Source of the DNA: Paguma larvata
Lineage: Eukaryota > Chordata > Mammalia > Carnivora > Viverridae
Assembly (NCBI GenBank): GCA_030068075.1
Contig: CM057834.1
Span: 93,823,119-93,887,118, forward strand
Length of the DNA: 64,000 nucleotides
Direction: 5' to 3'
Positions 33,694-45,335 of the stretch are shown here, piece after piece. Every line of letters starts with the position of its first letter. Position 1 is the first letter of the stretch. A model generated the notes under the pieces. That model did no database searches. It had not been told where the DNA came from and saw nothing but the letters and a program-made list of their open reading frames with translations. The translations under genes and the position numbers were made by a program.

Positions 33694-36289
33694 TGAGTCG
33701 TATATAACGGCTTATATACGTGCTTGATATGAGTTACTTCTCTATATGAAACATTTCTTCTCGGTAGTTCTTAGTGCCTCGGGGTAATTTTGACCAGTTT
33801 TAATCTTTTATATCATGTTGTGCTTTTCATAGAAGCATAGAATGACAAGGTAGGGAGAGACTTTAGGGTAAATTGGTTATCTATTTTTTTACTCAAAAAA
33901 TTCCCATTTCTTTATCAGAATGTTTTTGGTGAGTGGTCATCTAGTCTCTGAATATTCCTCAGGGCAATGAATGCACTACCTCGTATGGCTGCCTGTTTCA
34001 CTATTAGGCACATTTCCTTCAACCACAAGGAATTAATGTTATGTCTCTAACTGAGTTATATTGTAATTTCCAGGGAATAGCTGTTAGCCACATTATATCT
34101 TACCCTATTTGTTCATGACCACTCCCAACTGACCTCTGAAAAATAAATTGAAAAAAAAAATTTTTCCTGATAATAAAGAGACAGAACAAAAGTACTAATA
34201 ATTTAAATGTTAATTTCTTATTCTGTATCACTAATCTCTAAAAATGCTGAAGCCTCTGGAGTTGAGAATAGGATTTTATACTCGCCTTATGGCTTCTACT
34301 TTGCAAAATCCTACAAAACTTGGGAAATTCTTCTCAAATCAACACCAACATCACAAAGATCACCAGCAACAATAGTAAAACCTGTCACACTGAATCACAG
34401 TCACAAAGGAAAACTTTTTATGGCTTTGTCTTATTACCTGATAAGTCCAGAATATACTGCCTTGATTGCTTTCATCCAGTGTCTACAATAGGAAGATAAA
34501 ATGAATATTACTTTCTTCCACGTGTCAAATGGAATTAGGTGAAATAACTTGAAGGAATGCCTTTCTTCACATTGCCACATTTTTCAGCTTGCATTACCTA
34601 TTCTCTATGGAGATGGGTGGTATATTTTTCTTCTAATAGAGGAGCGAGCACTGACAGCCCATTGTGCCGTGGTTTCATTGTTAATGATTGCTATGAGGGT
34701 TGGAGAGAAAGGAAGGAAAACTTATCCATATCAATGTAGTAAGCGTACTGTCCTTTCAATCATCAGCAGGTACAGAGTTCTCTATCCAGGGGCCCGATAA
34801 TGTAACTGATTTCAATAGGAATTAAAATGCAACCGTAGCATAACTTCAGCAAACGGTTCAACCATTTTGTGTTTTATCTCAAAGCCTTTCATCTGTGTAT
34901 GTATCTTAAGAAATATAGCACTCACAGAGGAAAAAAAAACATGCCGAATGCTGAAAGCAACTATTAAATCTTGCCGAGTATTCAGATTAATGCTAAGAGG
35001 AATAAAAACATGACTAATTTTTGTACTGGGTCTATTGTGTAACAAGCGCACCCGCCTATTCACAAAACAAGACCTTCTGGATCCATACCTTAGACCGCAT
35101 GTGTTTTATTTATTATAGTGATATAGATAATGGAGATGTGGAGGGGAATATTGTGTTTGTAATTATTTTCCTTTTATACGAAGAATTATTTCTTAAAGGA
35201 TCAATAAATGTCATTGAATGGAACTTCCAAGGCATAAGCTGAGGAAAGCCTAATGATACTGATAGCATTATTCTCTTTCCAACCTCTCCTTCTACTAGTC
35301 CTACTAAAGCAATCCAGTCACCCAACTCTGAGCTGCCTTCAGCGAAATAAAGAAAGATTATAGTCCGTGCTCTGCTTCCATCACTGAGCTTTTGAGATCA
35401 GATAACTTCCTATATGTTAAAGTCCTCTGGTGTTGATAATGAACCTCGATGATATGATGCACTGTTTTGATACTAAGTAAAATATGTCTAATTGAATGTT
35501 TACCGTGAAGCAGCTAGACTTTTGGAACTTTATCCCTGCAAATCCTGTTAAAAGCTAAATATTTTTAATGAACTTTTTCCCCTCTAGATTAATGTAATGT
35601 TGCTATAAATAGACAAAAGTGAGTAATATTTCTAAATATTTTAATACTCAGCTGTGTCCATTACAATATAATATACCTATATTTGGGATTGACGCTGGTG
35701 TGATTTTCAGCAATTTCTTTTACCAACCATGTTTTCTGTATTTTATCGTAAAACAATCTGTTTGCATCTTTAATTCATTTAAAATTACTAAAAGTCTATA
35801 AAAGTATATTGCAGATCAAAACATACATGGCTTATTTAATTCTCATATAAATATTATAAAGTGGAATATAGTTTTTGTAGATGAGGTAGTTTGCAGATAA
35901 AGATACTATGGTTTATATCTTTACTCCAAAAATGAAAGGAAATAGAATGTACCATGAGTACTTACATAAGATTTATATGGAGAAAATTTCATTTCCACTT
36001 TAAATAAAGAAGATGGTATTGTTTGCACTGTTTGATTTTCTCAGATGATATACAGCATATAGTCATAGAAATGTTTGAAAAATGAAGTAATATAGTTACA
36101 TTTTTAAAGAGGAGTCAGGGTAACTAAACATGATTCAACAACACTGAAACAGAAAGACAATTTTCTTTGTATGATGAATGTATACTGAGGGTTTCTTTCA
36201 GATGGTAAACTTAGACAAAACAGTTCTGATTAAAGAGTTATAAGAAGTAAAAAGGGTAAACCTGAATATTCCAATGGAAAAATCTTAGT
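33694..36289. other. 2.6-kb unique stretch, no gene seen
   Basis: AT-rich and apparently single copy. Frames at 34207-34491, 34549-34800 and 35021-35325 (60-94 codons) have no domain and overlap frames on the other strand. No confident repeat. Confidence 0.5.
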
Positions 36290-36306
36290 CTCCTTTTAAG
36301 CATTTC

Positions 36307-36533
36307 GTTTTTTTTTTTTAATTTTTTTAACGTTTATTTATTTTTGAGAGACATAGAGATAGAGCGTGAACAGGGGAAGGGCAGAGAGAGAGGGAGACAC
36401 AGAATCTGAAGCAGGCTCCAGGCTCTGATGAGCCATCAGCACAGAGCCCGACGCAGGGCTCGAACTCACAGACCATGAGATCATGACCTGAGCTGAAGTC
36501 AGCTGCTTAACCGACTGAGCCACCCAGGCGCCC
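36307..36533 (-). repeat. Young Can-SINE, TCA-insertion variant, 17-bp TSD
   Basis: Poly-T, TTTAACGTTTATTTATTTTT, GAAGCAGGCTCCAGGCTCTG, then ATGAGCCATCAGCACAGAGC (a 3-base insertion relative to the usual CTGAGCTGTCAGCACAG), GCAGGGCTCGAACTCACAGA, CCGACTGAGCCACCCAGGCG. The 17-bp duplication CTCCTTTTAAGCATTTC is perfect (36290-36306 and 36534-36550), so insertion was recent. Confidence 0.97.
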
Positions 36534-36550
36534 CTCCTTTTAAGCATTTC

Positions 36551-37107
36551 TAAAAGAAGAAGGTTCAGAATGCTAACACTGATCCAGTACTTCTACGTAA
36601 ACGTCTGAAAATTATGATACATAATCCCCAATAATCTCTCATGGGTCCTCTCCATGGGTTTCCCCGCACTTTTATATTTCTATATGCCAAATAAGGACAT
36701 GACTGTTAGTTTGCAAGAAGGTAATACGGAGACCAAAAAGATAAGGATTTTTAAGAAGTCCCAACAAGAAAATTACTAGAAAATGTTTGTTGAAAGGTGG
36801 CCAGGATTTCTTCTCTAATATTGTTTTATTGAAGAATTTTAAAATTTTTGAGGCCAGGGATAGGAGCAATCCTCAAATATGGTCAACAGCTTTCATATAA
36901 AAATGCGTGGAATGTGGATAATTCTACCTGTCAGAACTTGAATTTGTTCATATCCTACATTTGGGGGCAATTTTAATTGTTAACCTTGAGAAAATATTAA
37001 TACAACTTGATGAAAATAGGTTAACTACTTATAATGTAAGAAAATAATAGTAATAACCATATAATATTCATTTGCCTTTTTTTTTCTTTCTGCTAGCAAA
37101 TACAGAA
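36551..37107. other. Unique stretch, no gene seen
   Basis: No feature recognised apart from T-runs near 37078. Confidence 0.4.
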
Positions 37108-37319
37108 CTTTTTTTTAAGTTAATTTATTTATTTTGACAGCAAAAGAATGTGTGAGCAGGGGAGGGGGATAGAGAGAGGGAGAGAGAGAGAATCCCAAGC
37201 AGGCTTTATGCCATCAGCACAGACCCTGATGCGGGGCTTGAATGCATGGACCATGAGATCATGACCTGAGTTGAAATCAAGATTTGGACACTTAACTGAC
37301 CGAGCCACCCAGGTGTCCC
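37108..37319 (-). repeat. Can-SINE, diverged
   Basis: TTTTAAGTTAATTTATTTAT, AGAGGGAGAGAGAGAGAATC, CAAGCAGGCTTTATGCCATC, GGGGCTTGAATGCATGGACC, CGAGCCACCCAGGTGTCCCC. Body shortened around GCTTTATGCCATCAGCAC. No clear duplication. Confidence 0.92.
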
Positions 37320-40300
37320 CAGGACAGTTTTAAATTCATTATTTCTGTAAATTTTCAGCTAAGAAGCTCCAAGTTTCCTTATATCATTCAATTAAGGGTA
37401 AACATTTTTATATAATTTCCATAAACTTCTATCTAGACAGTTTATATATCTATACTATATCCACTTACAGCCCAGAAAACAGACCCACATGGAGACTTCT
37501 TTGTTGAGTCCTTCTGAAGCCCACATTAGTACTATAGGAAACTTTAGCCAAGTTAAAGTTCAATCCCTGTAACAGAGTTGTAGTCATGAAAGACTCTCCC
37601 AAGAGTTTCCACAGCCAGAAGCCATACTAAAGAACTTATGACTTCTGTTAGTTATCCAATGTCTTGAAGCAGGAGCTGTAGAACAGAAATTAGGAAGAGA
37701 TAAATTGCCTTAAGCTGGATCGTCAATTGGAATGGCAGAGTAAAACAGAATCCAGAGGGGACATAGCAAGACAGGTCGTGAAAGGTCAACAAAAAGGTCA
37801 AGGTCACGATGAAAGAACAAGTGTTTTGTGATTTAATGTCCTCCAGAGCGTTCTTTTCTATTTGCAAAGACAGCAAAGTTGTCTTCAGTGCAAGAACTAT
37901 ACCAAACCTTGCTTCCGAGTTTTGGTTCAAAAGGTTTAGTAGCTTGCATTAAACTGACTCACAAGTGGCGTAACGTGCTGGTACGTTTGATTTCTGCACT
38001 CAGCTAGCTCTGCAGGAATAGAGGGAAGTTTGTGCAATCCTTAATCCCAGAATGCTTTGCCATCCATAACCGTATGGTCCACCACCCTCTATGACCATTT
38101 CTTCACTCCTTTTTGCTTCATATTACTGAATTATATCAATCGCCATGGCCTAATGCTTTACAAATGTTTTGTAGTTACATTTGAAGCTCTGGTTATTTTT
38201 TTTTTTCCTGCACTAAATTATAAATTCTTCGAAAGCAGAGGTGATTTCTACTTTTTTGAATATAGACTCAAGTAGAGTTTGCTGTCTATGAAACAATCAA
38301 TACTTTTTTATTTTTGTTAAGTAAATTGCCATTACTTGTGATTCCCAAGTGAATCATATGTTTAAATTTAAAATTTAATTATTAGTGAGGTAGTTTTCCT
38401 CATAATTAAAAAACCCCTTAAATTTATATCTTGAGTAGGCAATTAAGCAATTCTCTGGCTCTGCTAAATGTTATACAACAAGATGGGAAATATACCATAC
38501 ATACATATGGATACATATATACTATATATACAAGATGGGAAATATTTAAATTCTGAATATTGATCACCCTGGGTATATTGTGATATTAGAACTTGTTCAA
38601 CAATTCTGAAGATGTTCAGGACATTCAGGCGTGTGCTTTGTGATTGACTGTTTCCATTCCACACCTGCTTTCTTATGTATCAAAATGGATCTTGCAGTGT
38701 GGACTTGCTTTGACCATTACTTACTTATGACATTGTGCTAAGTCTTATCTCGGGCCTAGCAGAGTGAATGCTGACTACTGCAGCAACAGCTTTTTCTTTT
38801 CCTCGTTCTGAAATATTAATGATCACACAACTTAATGTTGTGTTTAGTCTCCCACTGTTATCACGGACTCCTCCAATTGAAGCTTCACGGGCCAAAGGGC
38901 TCAGTGACCAGTGGGAACGGAGTGCATGTCAACCCAATGACGAAGTTTAGGTTTCTGAAAAATCATATTACAAATGCAAATTGTTAATATGTTTTTTGGA
39001 AAATTAACCCAGAAAGATATCCAAGGTAACTTTTTCCCCTGTGGGAAAAAAATGTGGAGATGCAATAATAAAAGAAAGCTGCGCTCGCACAAATCAGGAA
39101 TGATTTAAATGTGAACAAACGAGAATTTAAATGGAAGCTGGTACCTTTATTCAAATGCTGGTAAATTGTAGAAGGGGAAGAAGAACGAAGAGCAGCATAA
39201 CCGATCGAGCATAGCATGGCTGCCAATACCAAAATGCTGCTCATTCAGAGTCAAGCTAGCAGTGATAGATGGAATAGTGTATTAAGTTGAGCAAATATTG
39301 GAAAAAGTGCCTGAAGAAGGCAAATTCAATTTATTTAACTGTTATATACAACCCCAACCCCCACCCTTTCGGTTACATTCTTGGACCTTTAAGGGATATT
39401 TTTTGAGCGAATGAAAAAAATAGACAAAGTACACTCCCAAGCTGTTTAGTACCTCAAAGAATGTACTCTTTATTTTTGTTTCCTTTACTTAGAAAATGAT
39501 TCTATGTGTATAAAGACAAAACATCCACTTATAAAATGTGGTCTTACACAAATAAGAACCACCGTCTATTACTTAGACCATGTAAAATGCTGAAGAGACA
39601 CGTGCATATTTTTCTCTTTGTGTTCCTCTTTTCAGATCTACTTTGTATAACATGACCATGGTTAAGGTGAGTTTTCAAGATGTCTATACTGTTAGGTTTT
39701 TAGACTGTTCTGTTTTTGATCGTTATCTCTGATTCATGTATTTATTTTTATACCGTAAAACACGCAGAACAATTTAAAATGAAGGAAATGCCTTTCTGAG
39801 AGCTTTTCTTTACTCTGAAGAAGCTTTGTAAGCCTTTTGACAAGTGTAGTGTCAAAAAAGAATTTATCTGTTAGGAAATAATTTTAGTGGACAATACAGA
39901 GGCCACCAATGGATCTGAAGTAGAGTTTGGAGTGTTGAATTTTATGAGCGAGGTACATAAGTGCCATTATAGAGGCTAATTCTGCACTATAGATGTCTTG
40001 AAAATATATGGCCATTAATCTCCTAAAATGAATTTTACCAGAAGACCTTGGGAAGGTGTATAAGAGCAAGAAATAGGAAAACCTGCAATCGAAGTTTCCT
40101 TGGGTTAATATTCTCTGGAGCGAGCAGAGACTAGCTTACCTTCCTTGGAAGGCCCCTATTAACTAGACATTTGAAAACAAACTAAAAATGTAAAGACATG
40201 CTTACTAATATCAATTTTATTAGTCTATTAAATTGTCAAGACTTGGCATTGAGAGAAATCTCTTTCTTTAAGCACCGATTTCTTCTTTCCAGTCAACGCA

Positions 40301-40330
40301 GAAATCCTTTTTATTATATCTTCGATACAG
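37320..40330. other. 3-kb unique stretch, no gene seen
   Basis: No gene recognised. It contains a cluster of nuclear-receptor half-sites (37773-37806, listed separately), a duplicated CAAGATGGGAAATAT at 38479-38493 and 38531-38545 separated by TA-rich DNA, and a C-rich patch near 39350. Short frames without domains. Confidence 0.5.
37773..37806 (+). promoter_or_regulatory. Cluster of AGGTCA nuclear-receptor half-sites
   Basis: AGGTCG at 37773, AGGTCA at 37783, AGGTCA at 37795 and AGGTCA at 37801. The last two form a perfect direct repeat with no spacer, which also contains the extended half-site TCAAGGTCA bound by ERR/SF-1-type monomeric receptors. The motif is visible in the sequence. Function is inference, since isolated half-sites occur by chance. 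Confidence 0.3.
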
Positions 40331-40334
40331 TCAA

Positions 40335-40605
40335 CTGGTCTTTGACAAAGGGCCATGATACTGTAATGGAGAAAAGACAGTCTTTTTACAATGGTCCTGG
40401 AACAACTAGACATCTACAAGAAAAACAAAACAAAACAAAAAGTAATCCAGTCATAGAACTCACAACAATGAACTCTTCAATGTGGATCATGGGCCTAAAT
40501 ATAAAACACAAAACTATAAAACTCCTAGAAGACAACATGGGAGAATAATATAGATAAACTTGGGTGTGGTGATGGTATTTTAGCTACAACACCAAAGGCA
40601 CAGTG
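40335..40605 (+). mobile_element. L1 ORF2 fragment
   Basis: CTGGTCTTTGACAAAGGGCC, GGAGAAAAGACAGTCTTTTT, GGGCCTAAATATAAAACACA, AACTATAAAACTCCTAGAAG and ACAACACCAAAGGCAC follow the order of a conserved ORF2 C-terminal segment. Short internal piece without 5' or 3' end. An AAAAC run at 40424-40441 interrupts it. Confidence 0.7.
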
Positions 40606-41559
40606 TACACTTAGATGATGGTTTATGTCCATTCTGACTTGCAAATAAGTAACTTGAAGATGAACTGGTTTCTTGTCCCTTAATTCCTTGACAGTATGTA
40701 AGCCACCCTAATCTTAGCCCCAGAGGCTGAGATTAATGTCATCACCAACCCACTGGGATTAAGTTATTAAGATAATAGAACATAAATTTACATTTCCTTC
40801 ACACCAAAGTCTGTGGACTAAGAGATCTGCTATATTGCCAACTGGCTCTTGACCTATGAATTGAACAGAGAAATGTAGATAAATTTTGCATATTTATTTT
40901 TGGATAGATGTTTTTTTAACCATTATCTGTTAAGTATAAAGTAACCATGGAGAATCATACTGAAAAGATAATTAGAGCTTTCGCAGTTGTTATCAGTGAT
41001 TATATCTATAGATTTGTGCTGCTAAAAGCTTTTTCTGTCTAAGGATACAAGCAGCTATATTTAAGAAATTAACATGTTAATTTTTACACGTGTTAATTAA
41101 AACATTAACATATTAACATCACATAATCATATAGAAAACCCTGGAGGTTACGTTATCTCTAATGTACAGAAGTTGGTATTAGTCCTGGGCCTTCCTGTAT
41201 TTTCTGACAGTTGACCCACTGTGATATATACTGTATATGTCTGACATTAAACAGAAGTGCACTCCATTATGGGTAAAATCGAGCATCTGAATATTAATTT
41301 TACAATGTCACTTGAACAAAAGGATGAGGATGAATGGAAATCATCTCCACCAACTCCAAAAGAAGGGAAAGGTTGTTATATAGAGTCGACAAAGAAAATC
41401 AAATTAGGGCACATGAGGAAAGGATAGATGCCGTACAAATATTTTACGTAATCTCATGTTTCTTACAATTTTAATAATACGTTGATATTGCAATGCTTCA
41501 GAAGCCTTCTTTAAAAAAATAACACTTTTATTCCCTGTGCAGTTTCCTGTTTAAAAATG
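40606..41559. other. Unique stretch, no gene seen
   Basis: No feature recognised. AT-rich, with a degenerate ACATGTTAATTTTTACACG/TTAACATATTAACAT patch near 41072-41118. Confidence 0.4.
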
Positions 41560-41569
41560 GCGTATCAGG

Positions 41570-41791
41570 GGGGCGCCTGGGTGGCTCAGTCAGCTGAGCG
41601 TCCGACTTCGGCTCAGGTCGGGATCTCTCAGTCTGTAGGTTCCAGCCTGGCATCGGGCTCTGTGCTGACAGCTCAGAGCCTAGAGCCTTCTACAGCTTCT
41701 GTTTCCCTCTTTCTCTACCCCTCCCCCATTCATTTTCTCTCTCTGTCTCTGTCTCTCTCTTTCAAAAAGAATTAAACAATTTTTTTTTCAA
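41570..41791 (+). repeat. Young Can-SINE (SINEC_Fc)
   Basis: A complete head GGGCGCCTGGGTGGCTCAGT and TCAGCTGAGCGTCCGACTTC, then GGCATCGGGCTCTGTGCTGA, CAGCTCAGAGCCTAGAGCC, a CT-rich part and an A/T tail. Flanks GCGTATCAGG (41560-41569) and GTGTATCAGG (41792-41801) are a near-perfect duplication. Many CpGs are retained, so it is young. The internal Pol III A box is recognisable and the B box is slightly changed (GTTCCAGCC). Confidence 0.96.
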
Positions 41792-42254
41792 GTGTATCAG
41801 GTGCCTTTCCATTTGGACGCCTGTTTAAAAAGCAGTAGTATAATAAGAGGTGGAAACAATTAAGTGAGGTTCACCCCAAGCAGGTGCGGATCTTTTACCT
41901 TAGCACCACCTAACCCTAGCTGTCTCTACCGTAAACAAGAAAAAAAAGTCCAGCTTCATTCAGAACGTCTAGAATAAAGATTGACATTAGGCAATAAAAT
42001 ATGCGACTCCTTCTGATTAAAGAAGCAATAGAGGAGTATGGTTAAAGTCAGAAGCTGTTTTGTTTAACCTCTAGAAATGTAAGTTCCAAGGTAATGAGTA
42101 TTATAACTATACACATCCCTGTCATTGATCATATTTTGGTTATAATTGATAATCTTTTAGATTTTCACATTCTGCGTGTGAACTGTATGACTCTGTGGGT
42201 CTATGGTGTGCATATACACAAGTTCTATATTGTCTTGGAATAAGAATAAGTCAC

Positions 42255-42461
42255 AGGGCGCCTGGGGGCTCAGTTGGTTAAGTGTCCGACTTCAGCTCAG
42301 GTCATGATCTTGTGGGCTGTGAGTTCGAGCCCTGTGTTGGGTTGTGTGCTGATAGCTCAGAGCCTGGAGCCTGCTTCAGATTGTGTGTCCCACTCTCTCT
42401 GCCCCTTCCCCCCGCACTCTGTCTCTCTCACATAGATAGATAAACATTAAAAAAAAAAAAA
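42255..42461 (+). repeat. Can-SINE (SINEC_Fc)
   Basis: GGCGCCTGGGGGCTCAGTTG, TGAGTTCGAGCCCTGTGTTG, TAGCTCAGAGCCTGGAGCC, CTCTGTCTCTCTCACATAGA, A-run tail. The flanks AATAAGTCACA (42245) and AATAAGTTACTCACA (42462) look like one duplicated target with a small indel. Confidence 0.95.
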
Positions 42462-42476
42462 AATAAGTTACTCACA

Positions 42477-43354
42477 ACAGCCAAAGTAGGTCTTTGTGGA
42501 AGGATTCTCTATAACGATTCCCCCCAGAAAGGCAAATGATTCTAAGGGAGTAAAAAAATACATGCAAAACAGCAAAGAAAGGAGCTTTTCAATGGCATTT
42601 AACTAGTAATTACAAATAGAGAATCGATTTCTAAAGCGATCTGGTGGGTTTTGAACATATTTATTCACTCTCAGTGACTTTTAAATGGAATGTTCTCAGT
42701 TTATAAATCAAAAGATCATTTTCACCTGCCAGTGTTGTGAATTCCACCTGCAATCTATTAATCAAGCTATGTTCCTTTTCTCTGACATCATCAGCAGTAA
42801 TAAAGATTCTGCAAATGGAACTCAGCCGACAGTGTTGTAGCTGATGTATGAGACAGAAAGAATCCAGCCTGCTCTTTCATAACTGCGGGGGCTCAGCAGG
42901 ACATAATGGTGTTAAAAACTTGTCTTGTGTTACTGAGGTAAGTAGATACTGGGCCAAGACACCTAGGGCGAAAAAAAAAATGCGTTGAGTAAAACTACAA
43001 AATTCCCCATCTGGTGTCAGCCCTCCTTATTGTTTTCTTCAGTTCACGTGGCTCCCTGTTCATTAAATTGTATTTTGTTTCATTATAACACAGTGCAGAT
43101 GGAAAGGCTGATAGGCAAAACAAAATTGCAGGATTTCCATCCAATGTGTAGGTTCATAATTTCTTATAATGGTTTGTCTCTTCTCTATTGTAATTGAATA
43201 ATCAACCAGCACAGAATGTTCATTACGTGGCTCAAGAAAACCACTCAACCCAAACTCCAATGATTTGTCTACCCTTTAAAAGATAATAAAGTATTTGAAA
43301 AGAAAAGCAGGTAAAATGTGTACAGTATCAAAATAGAATCACAGAATATCTTTA
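42477..43354. other. Unique stretch, no gene seen
   Basis: No feature recognised. Overlapping frames of 65-70 codons at 42985-43260 on both strands, no domain. Confidence 0.45.
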
Positions 43355-43485
43355 GAGAAGCCTGATTCAAGTTCTTCATTACAGATATGCAGAAAATAAT
43401 ACTGGCACCTGCCTCAAGTTCAAAAGTGAGCTAGCGGGAAGGAAAGGATCCAAATCTGAATATTCTGACTTCTTTTTCCAGTCTT
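43355..43485 (-). repeat. MIR relic, antisense
   Basis: TTACAGATATGCAGAAAATA, CTGCCTCAAGTTCAAAAGTG, AGCTAGCGGGAAGGAAAGGA and CAAATCTGAATATTCTGACT follow the antisense MIR plan (dinucleotide-level similarity only). Confidence 0.5.
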
Positions 43486-43514
43486 CGCTTTGTCATATTT
43501 CTTTAGCCAAGTAA

Positions 43515-43705
43515 ACCTAAATTTCAGTCCTGACCGTATCATTTATTGGCTTTATGACCTTCGGCCAAATTTTTTTGAGGGTCTGTTTCCTCATGTCTCA
43601 AGTGAAGACAATACAGTAATTAGTGACATTTCATTGAGAATGACGTGAGACTACTCATTCAAAGCACCCAGCATAATCTGTGGAGACACTTTAGGTGCTA
43701 GTAGC
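43515..43705 (+). repeat. MIR relic, sense
   Basis: AATTTCAGTCCTGACCGTAT, GGCTTTATGACCTTCGGCCA, GGGTCTGTTTCCTCATGTCT, AAGTGAAGACAATACAGTAA, AAAGCACCCAGCATAATCTG. The order matches MIR. It forms a loose inverted pair with the antisense MIR just left. Confidence 0.62.
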
Positions 43706-43736
43706 AGGAACTTCAGTTAGTTCGCATCATTGCTCT

Positions 43737-44058
43737 GATGCTTGATTTGATGTGTCAACTTGGCCGGGCTCGGGGCCAGTTCTTTGGCCAAACGCTAGTA
43801 CAGATATTTCTGTGAACATAGGTAGAGGTGATAACATTTACAATCAATTGACTTTAAACAAAAAGGAGGTTACCCTGGATAATGTAGGTGGGCCTTATCA
43901 AAACAGTTGAAAGCTTTAAGAAAAGCAAATGAGATTTCTGGGAAAAGAAGCAATTCTGCCTCTAGACTGTAACATGGAAGCCCTGGCTGAACTTCTCTTC
44001 CAGCAGCTACCTGCCCGCTCTATGGATTTTGCCAGCTCCACAATCATGTGAGCCAATT

Positions 44059-44100
<42 letters not shown>

Positions 44101-44136
44101 CCTATTGTTTCTCTGGAGAGCCCCGATTTATTAATT
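43737..44136 (+). mobile_element. ERVL-type solo LTR (MLT2-like)
   Basis: It starts GATTTGATGTGTCAACTTGG, continues GGTTACCCTGGATAATGTAG, GTGGGCCTTATCAAAACAGT, CAATTCTGCCTCTAGACTGT, CAATCATGTGAGCCAATTTT, and ends GTTTCTCTGGAGAGCCCCGA. These are hallmarks of ERVL-class LTRs of MLT2 type. An (ATCT)n run occupies the place of the usual A/T-rich part near the end. No internal sequence adjoins. Confidence 0.8.
44061..44100. repeat. (ATCT)10 microsatellite
   Basis: Ten perfect tetranucleotide units inside the ERVL-type LTR. Tetranucleotide runs of this length are usually polymorphic. Confidence 0.97.
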
Positions 44137-44344
44137 AACAGAATTGATAAGAGAATGAAGCAAATAACTCCTCACTCCTACAGTATAAAACCTTTTATTT
44201 TTCTGAAAACAATGTCTAACTCTGTATACCACATAGTTACATAGTGCAAGTAGGCTGCATTGACATATTTAAATGTAATTATTTTACGCTTACTCTGACA
44301 TGAAACATTACAGTTGTATCAGGCATTGACTCCCTTAATTCAAG

Positions 44345-44450
44345 CTCTTCTTTTTGCAGATTGAGAAACAGTTTTAGTAATGTTCTCACACTTCTTAGAG
44401 GAAGATGGAGACTAGAATTCAGATCCTCTAACTGGCATTTAGTAAGTTCA
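44345..44450 (-). repeat. MIR relic, antisense
   Basis: TTGCAGATTGAGAAACAGTT, CTTCTTAGAGGAAGATGGAG and CTAGAATTCAGATCCTCTAA resemble the antisense MIR core. Short and degenerate. Confidence 0.42.
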
Positions 44451-44749
44451 TGCTTTGGAGCATACGTTTTAGTGCTTAGATTATTTTTTCAATGACTCGA
44501 TGTGGCAATTTGCAACATGTGGGGGACATGCTCATTCTGTTTTAACAAATGGGATAAAGTTCGTTTTCATAACTTCGCATTTGGGGCGTCGTCGTGATCT
44601 TAAATGATAAACGAGGATAATTTTAAATAAAACTAGATAATTTAATGATGAATAGGCAACTGCATAAATACTATGGTCATAGTTATGTCCCCTCATGCAC
44701 TCATTATTGTCTTTCCCCGAGAAAAAATGCTGACTCATTAAGGCTATTT

Positions 44750-44820
44750 CCTTATTATTATTTTTTTTTATGTTTATTCATTTTCAAGAGACAGAGAGAC
44801 ACAGAGTGTGAGTGGGAAAG

Positions 44821-44876
<56 letters not shown>

Positions 44877-45001
44877 CTGAAGCAGGCTCCAGGCTCTGAG
44901 CTGTCAGCACAGAGCCCGACACGGGGCTCTAACTCATGAACCTTGAGATCATGACCTGAGCAGAAGTCGGATGCTTAACTGACTGAGTCACTCAGGCGCC
45001 C
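44750..45001 (-). repeat. Can-SINE with long GA tract and 16-bp TSD
   Basis: TTTTTTATGTTTATTCATTT, a (AG)n run of about 24 units at 44824-44871, GAAGCAGGCTCCAGGCTCTG, GGGGCTCTAACTCATGAACC, ACTGAGTCACTCAGGCGCCC. The duplication CTCATTAAGGCTATTT is perfect at 44734-44749 and 45002-45017. It forms an inverted pair with the SINE at 45117. Confidence 0.97.
44824..44871. repeat. (AG)n microsatellite
   Basis: Perfect run of about 24 dinucleotides grown from the GA-rich part of the surrounding SINE. Probably highly length-variable. Confidence 0.96.
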
Positions 45002-45116
45002 CTCATTAAGGCTATTTTTAGATACCGACATTTATGCCAGTGAAGAGTTATCCTCATGACATATATCTTTTTAAATTTTCTGGTCATTGTTTTTACCTAT
45101 TTTCATGGATTTATCC

Positions 45117-45335
45117 AGGGGCACCTTGATAGCTCAGTCAGTTAGGTGTCTGACTTTGGCTCATGATCTCATGGTTCATAGGTTTGAGCCCCACATTGGC
45201 TCTTTGCTGACAGCTCAGAGCCTGGAGCCTGCTTCGGATTCTATGTCTCCTTCTCTCTCTGCCCCTCCCCTGCTTGTGCGCTCTCTCTCTCTCTCTCTCT
45301 CTCAAAAATAAATAAACTTTAAAAAAAAAGAAAAG
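45117..45335 (+). repeat. Can-SINE (SINEC_Fc)
   Basis: GGGGCACCTTGATAGCTCAG, TTTGAGCCCCACATTGGCTC, ACAGCTCAGAGCCTGGAGCC, (CT)n at 45281-45302, AATAAATAAACTTTA and an A-rich tail. Flanking duplication not evident. Confidence 0.94.

Noticed and set aside
41570..41791. tRNA-like head of the SINE as a tRNA-Lys gene
   Set aside because: Can-SINEs descend from tRNA-Lys, but there is no complete cloverleaf with acceptor stem or a proper terminator. It is a retroposon, not a tRNA gene. The same holds for all other SINE copies here.
44061..44100. Tandem array as a CRISPR or satellite array
   Set aside because: A pure 4-bp microsatellite with no spacers, in a mammalian LTR.
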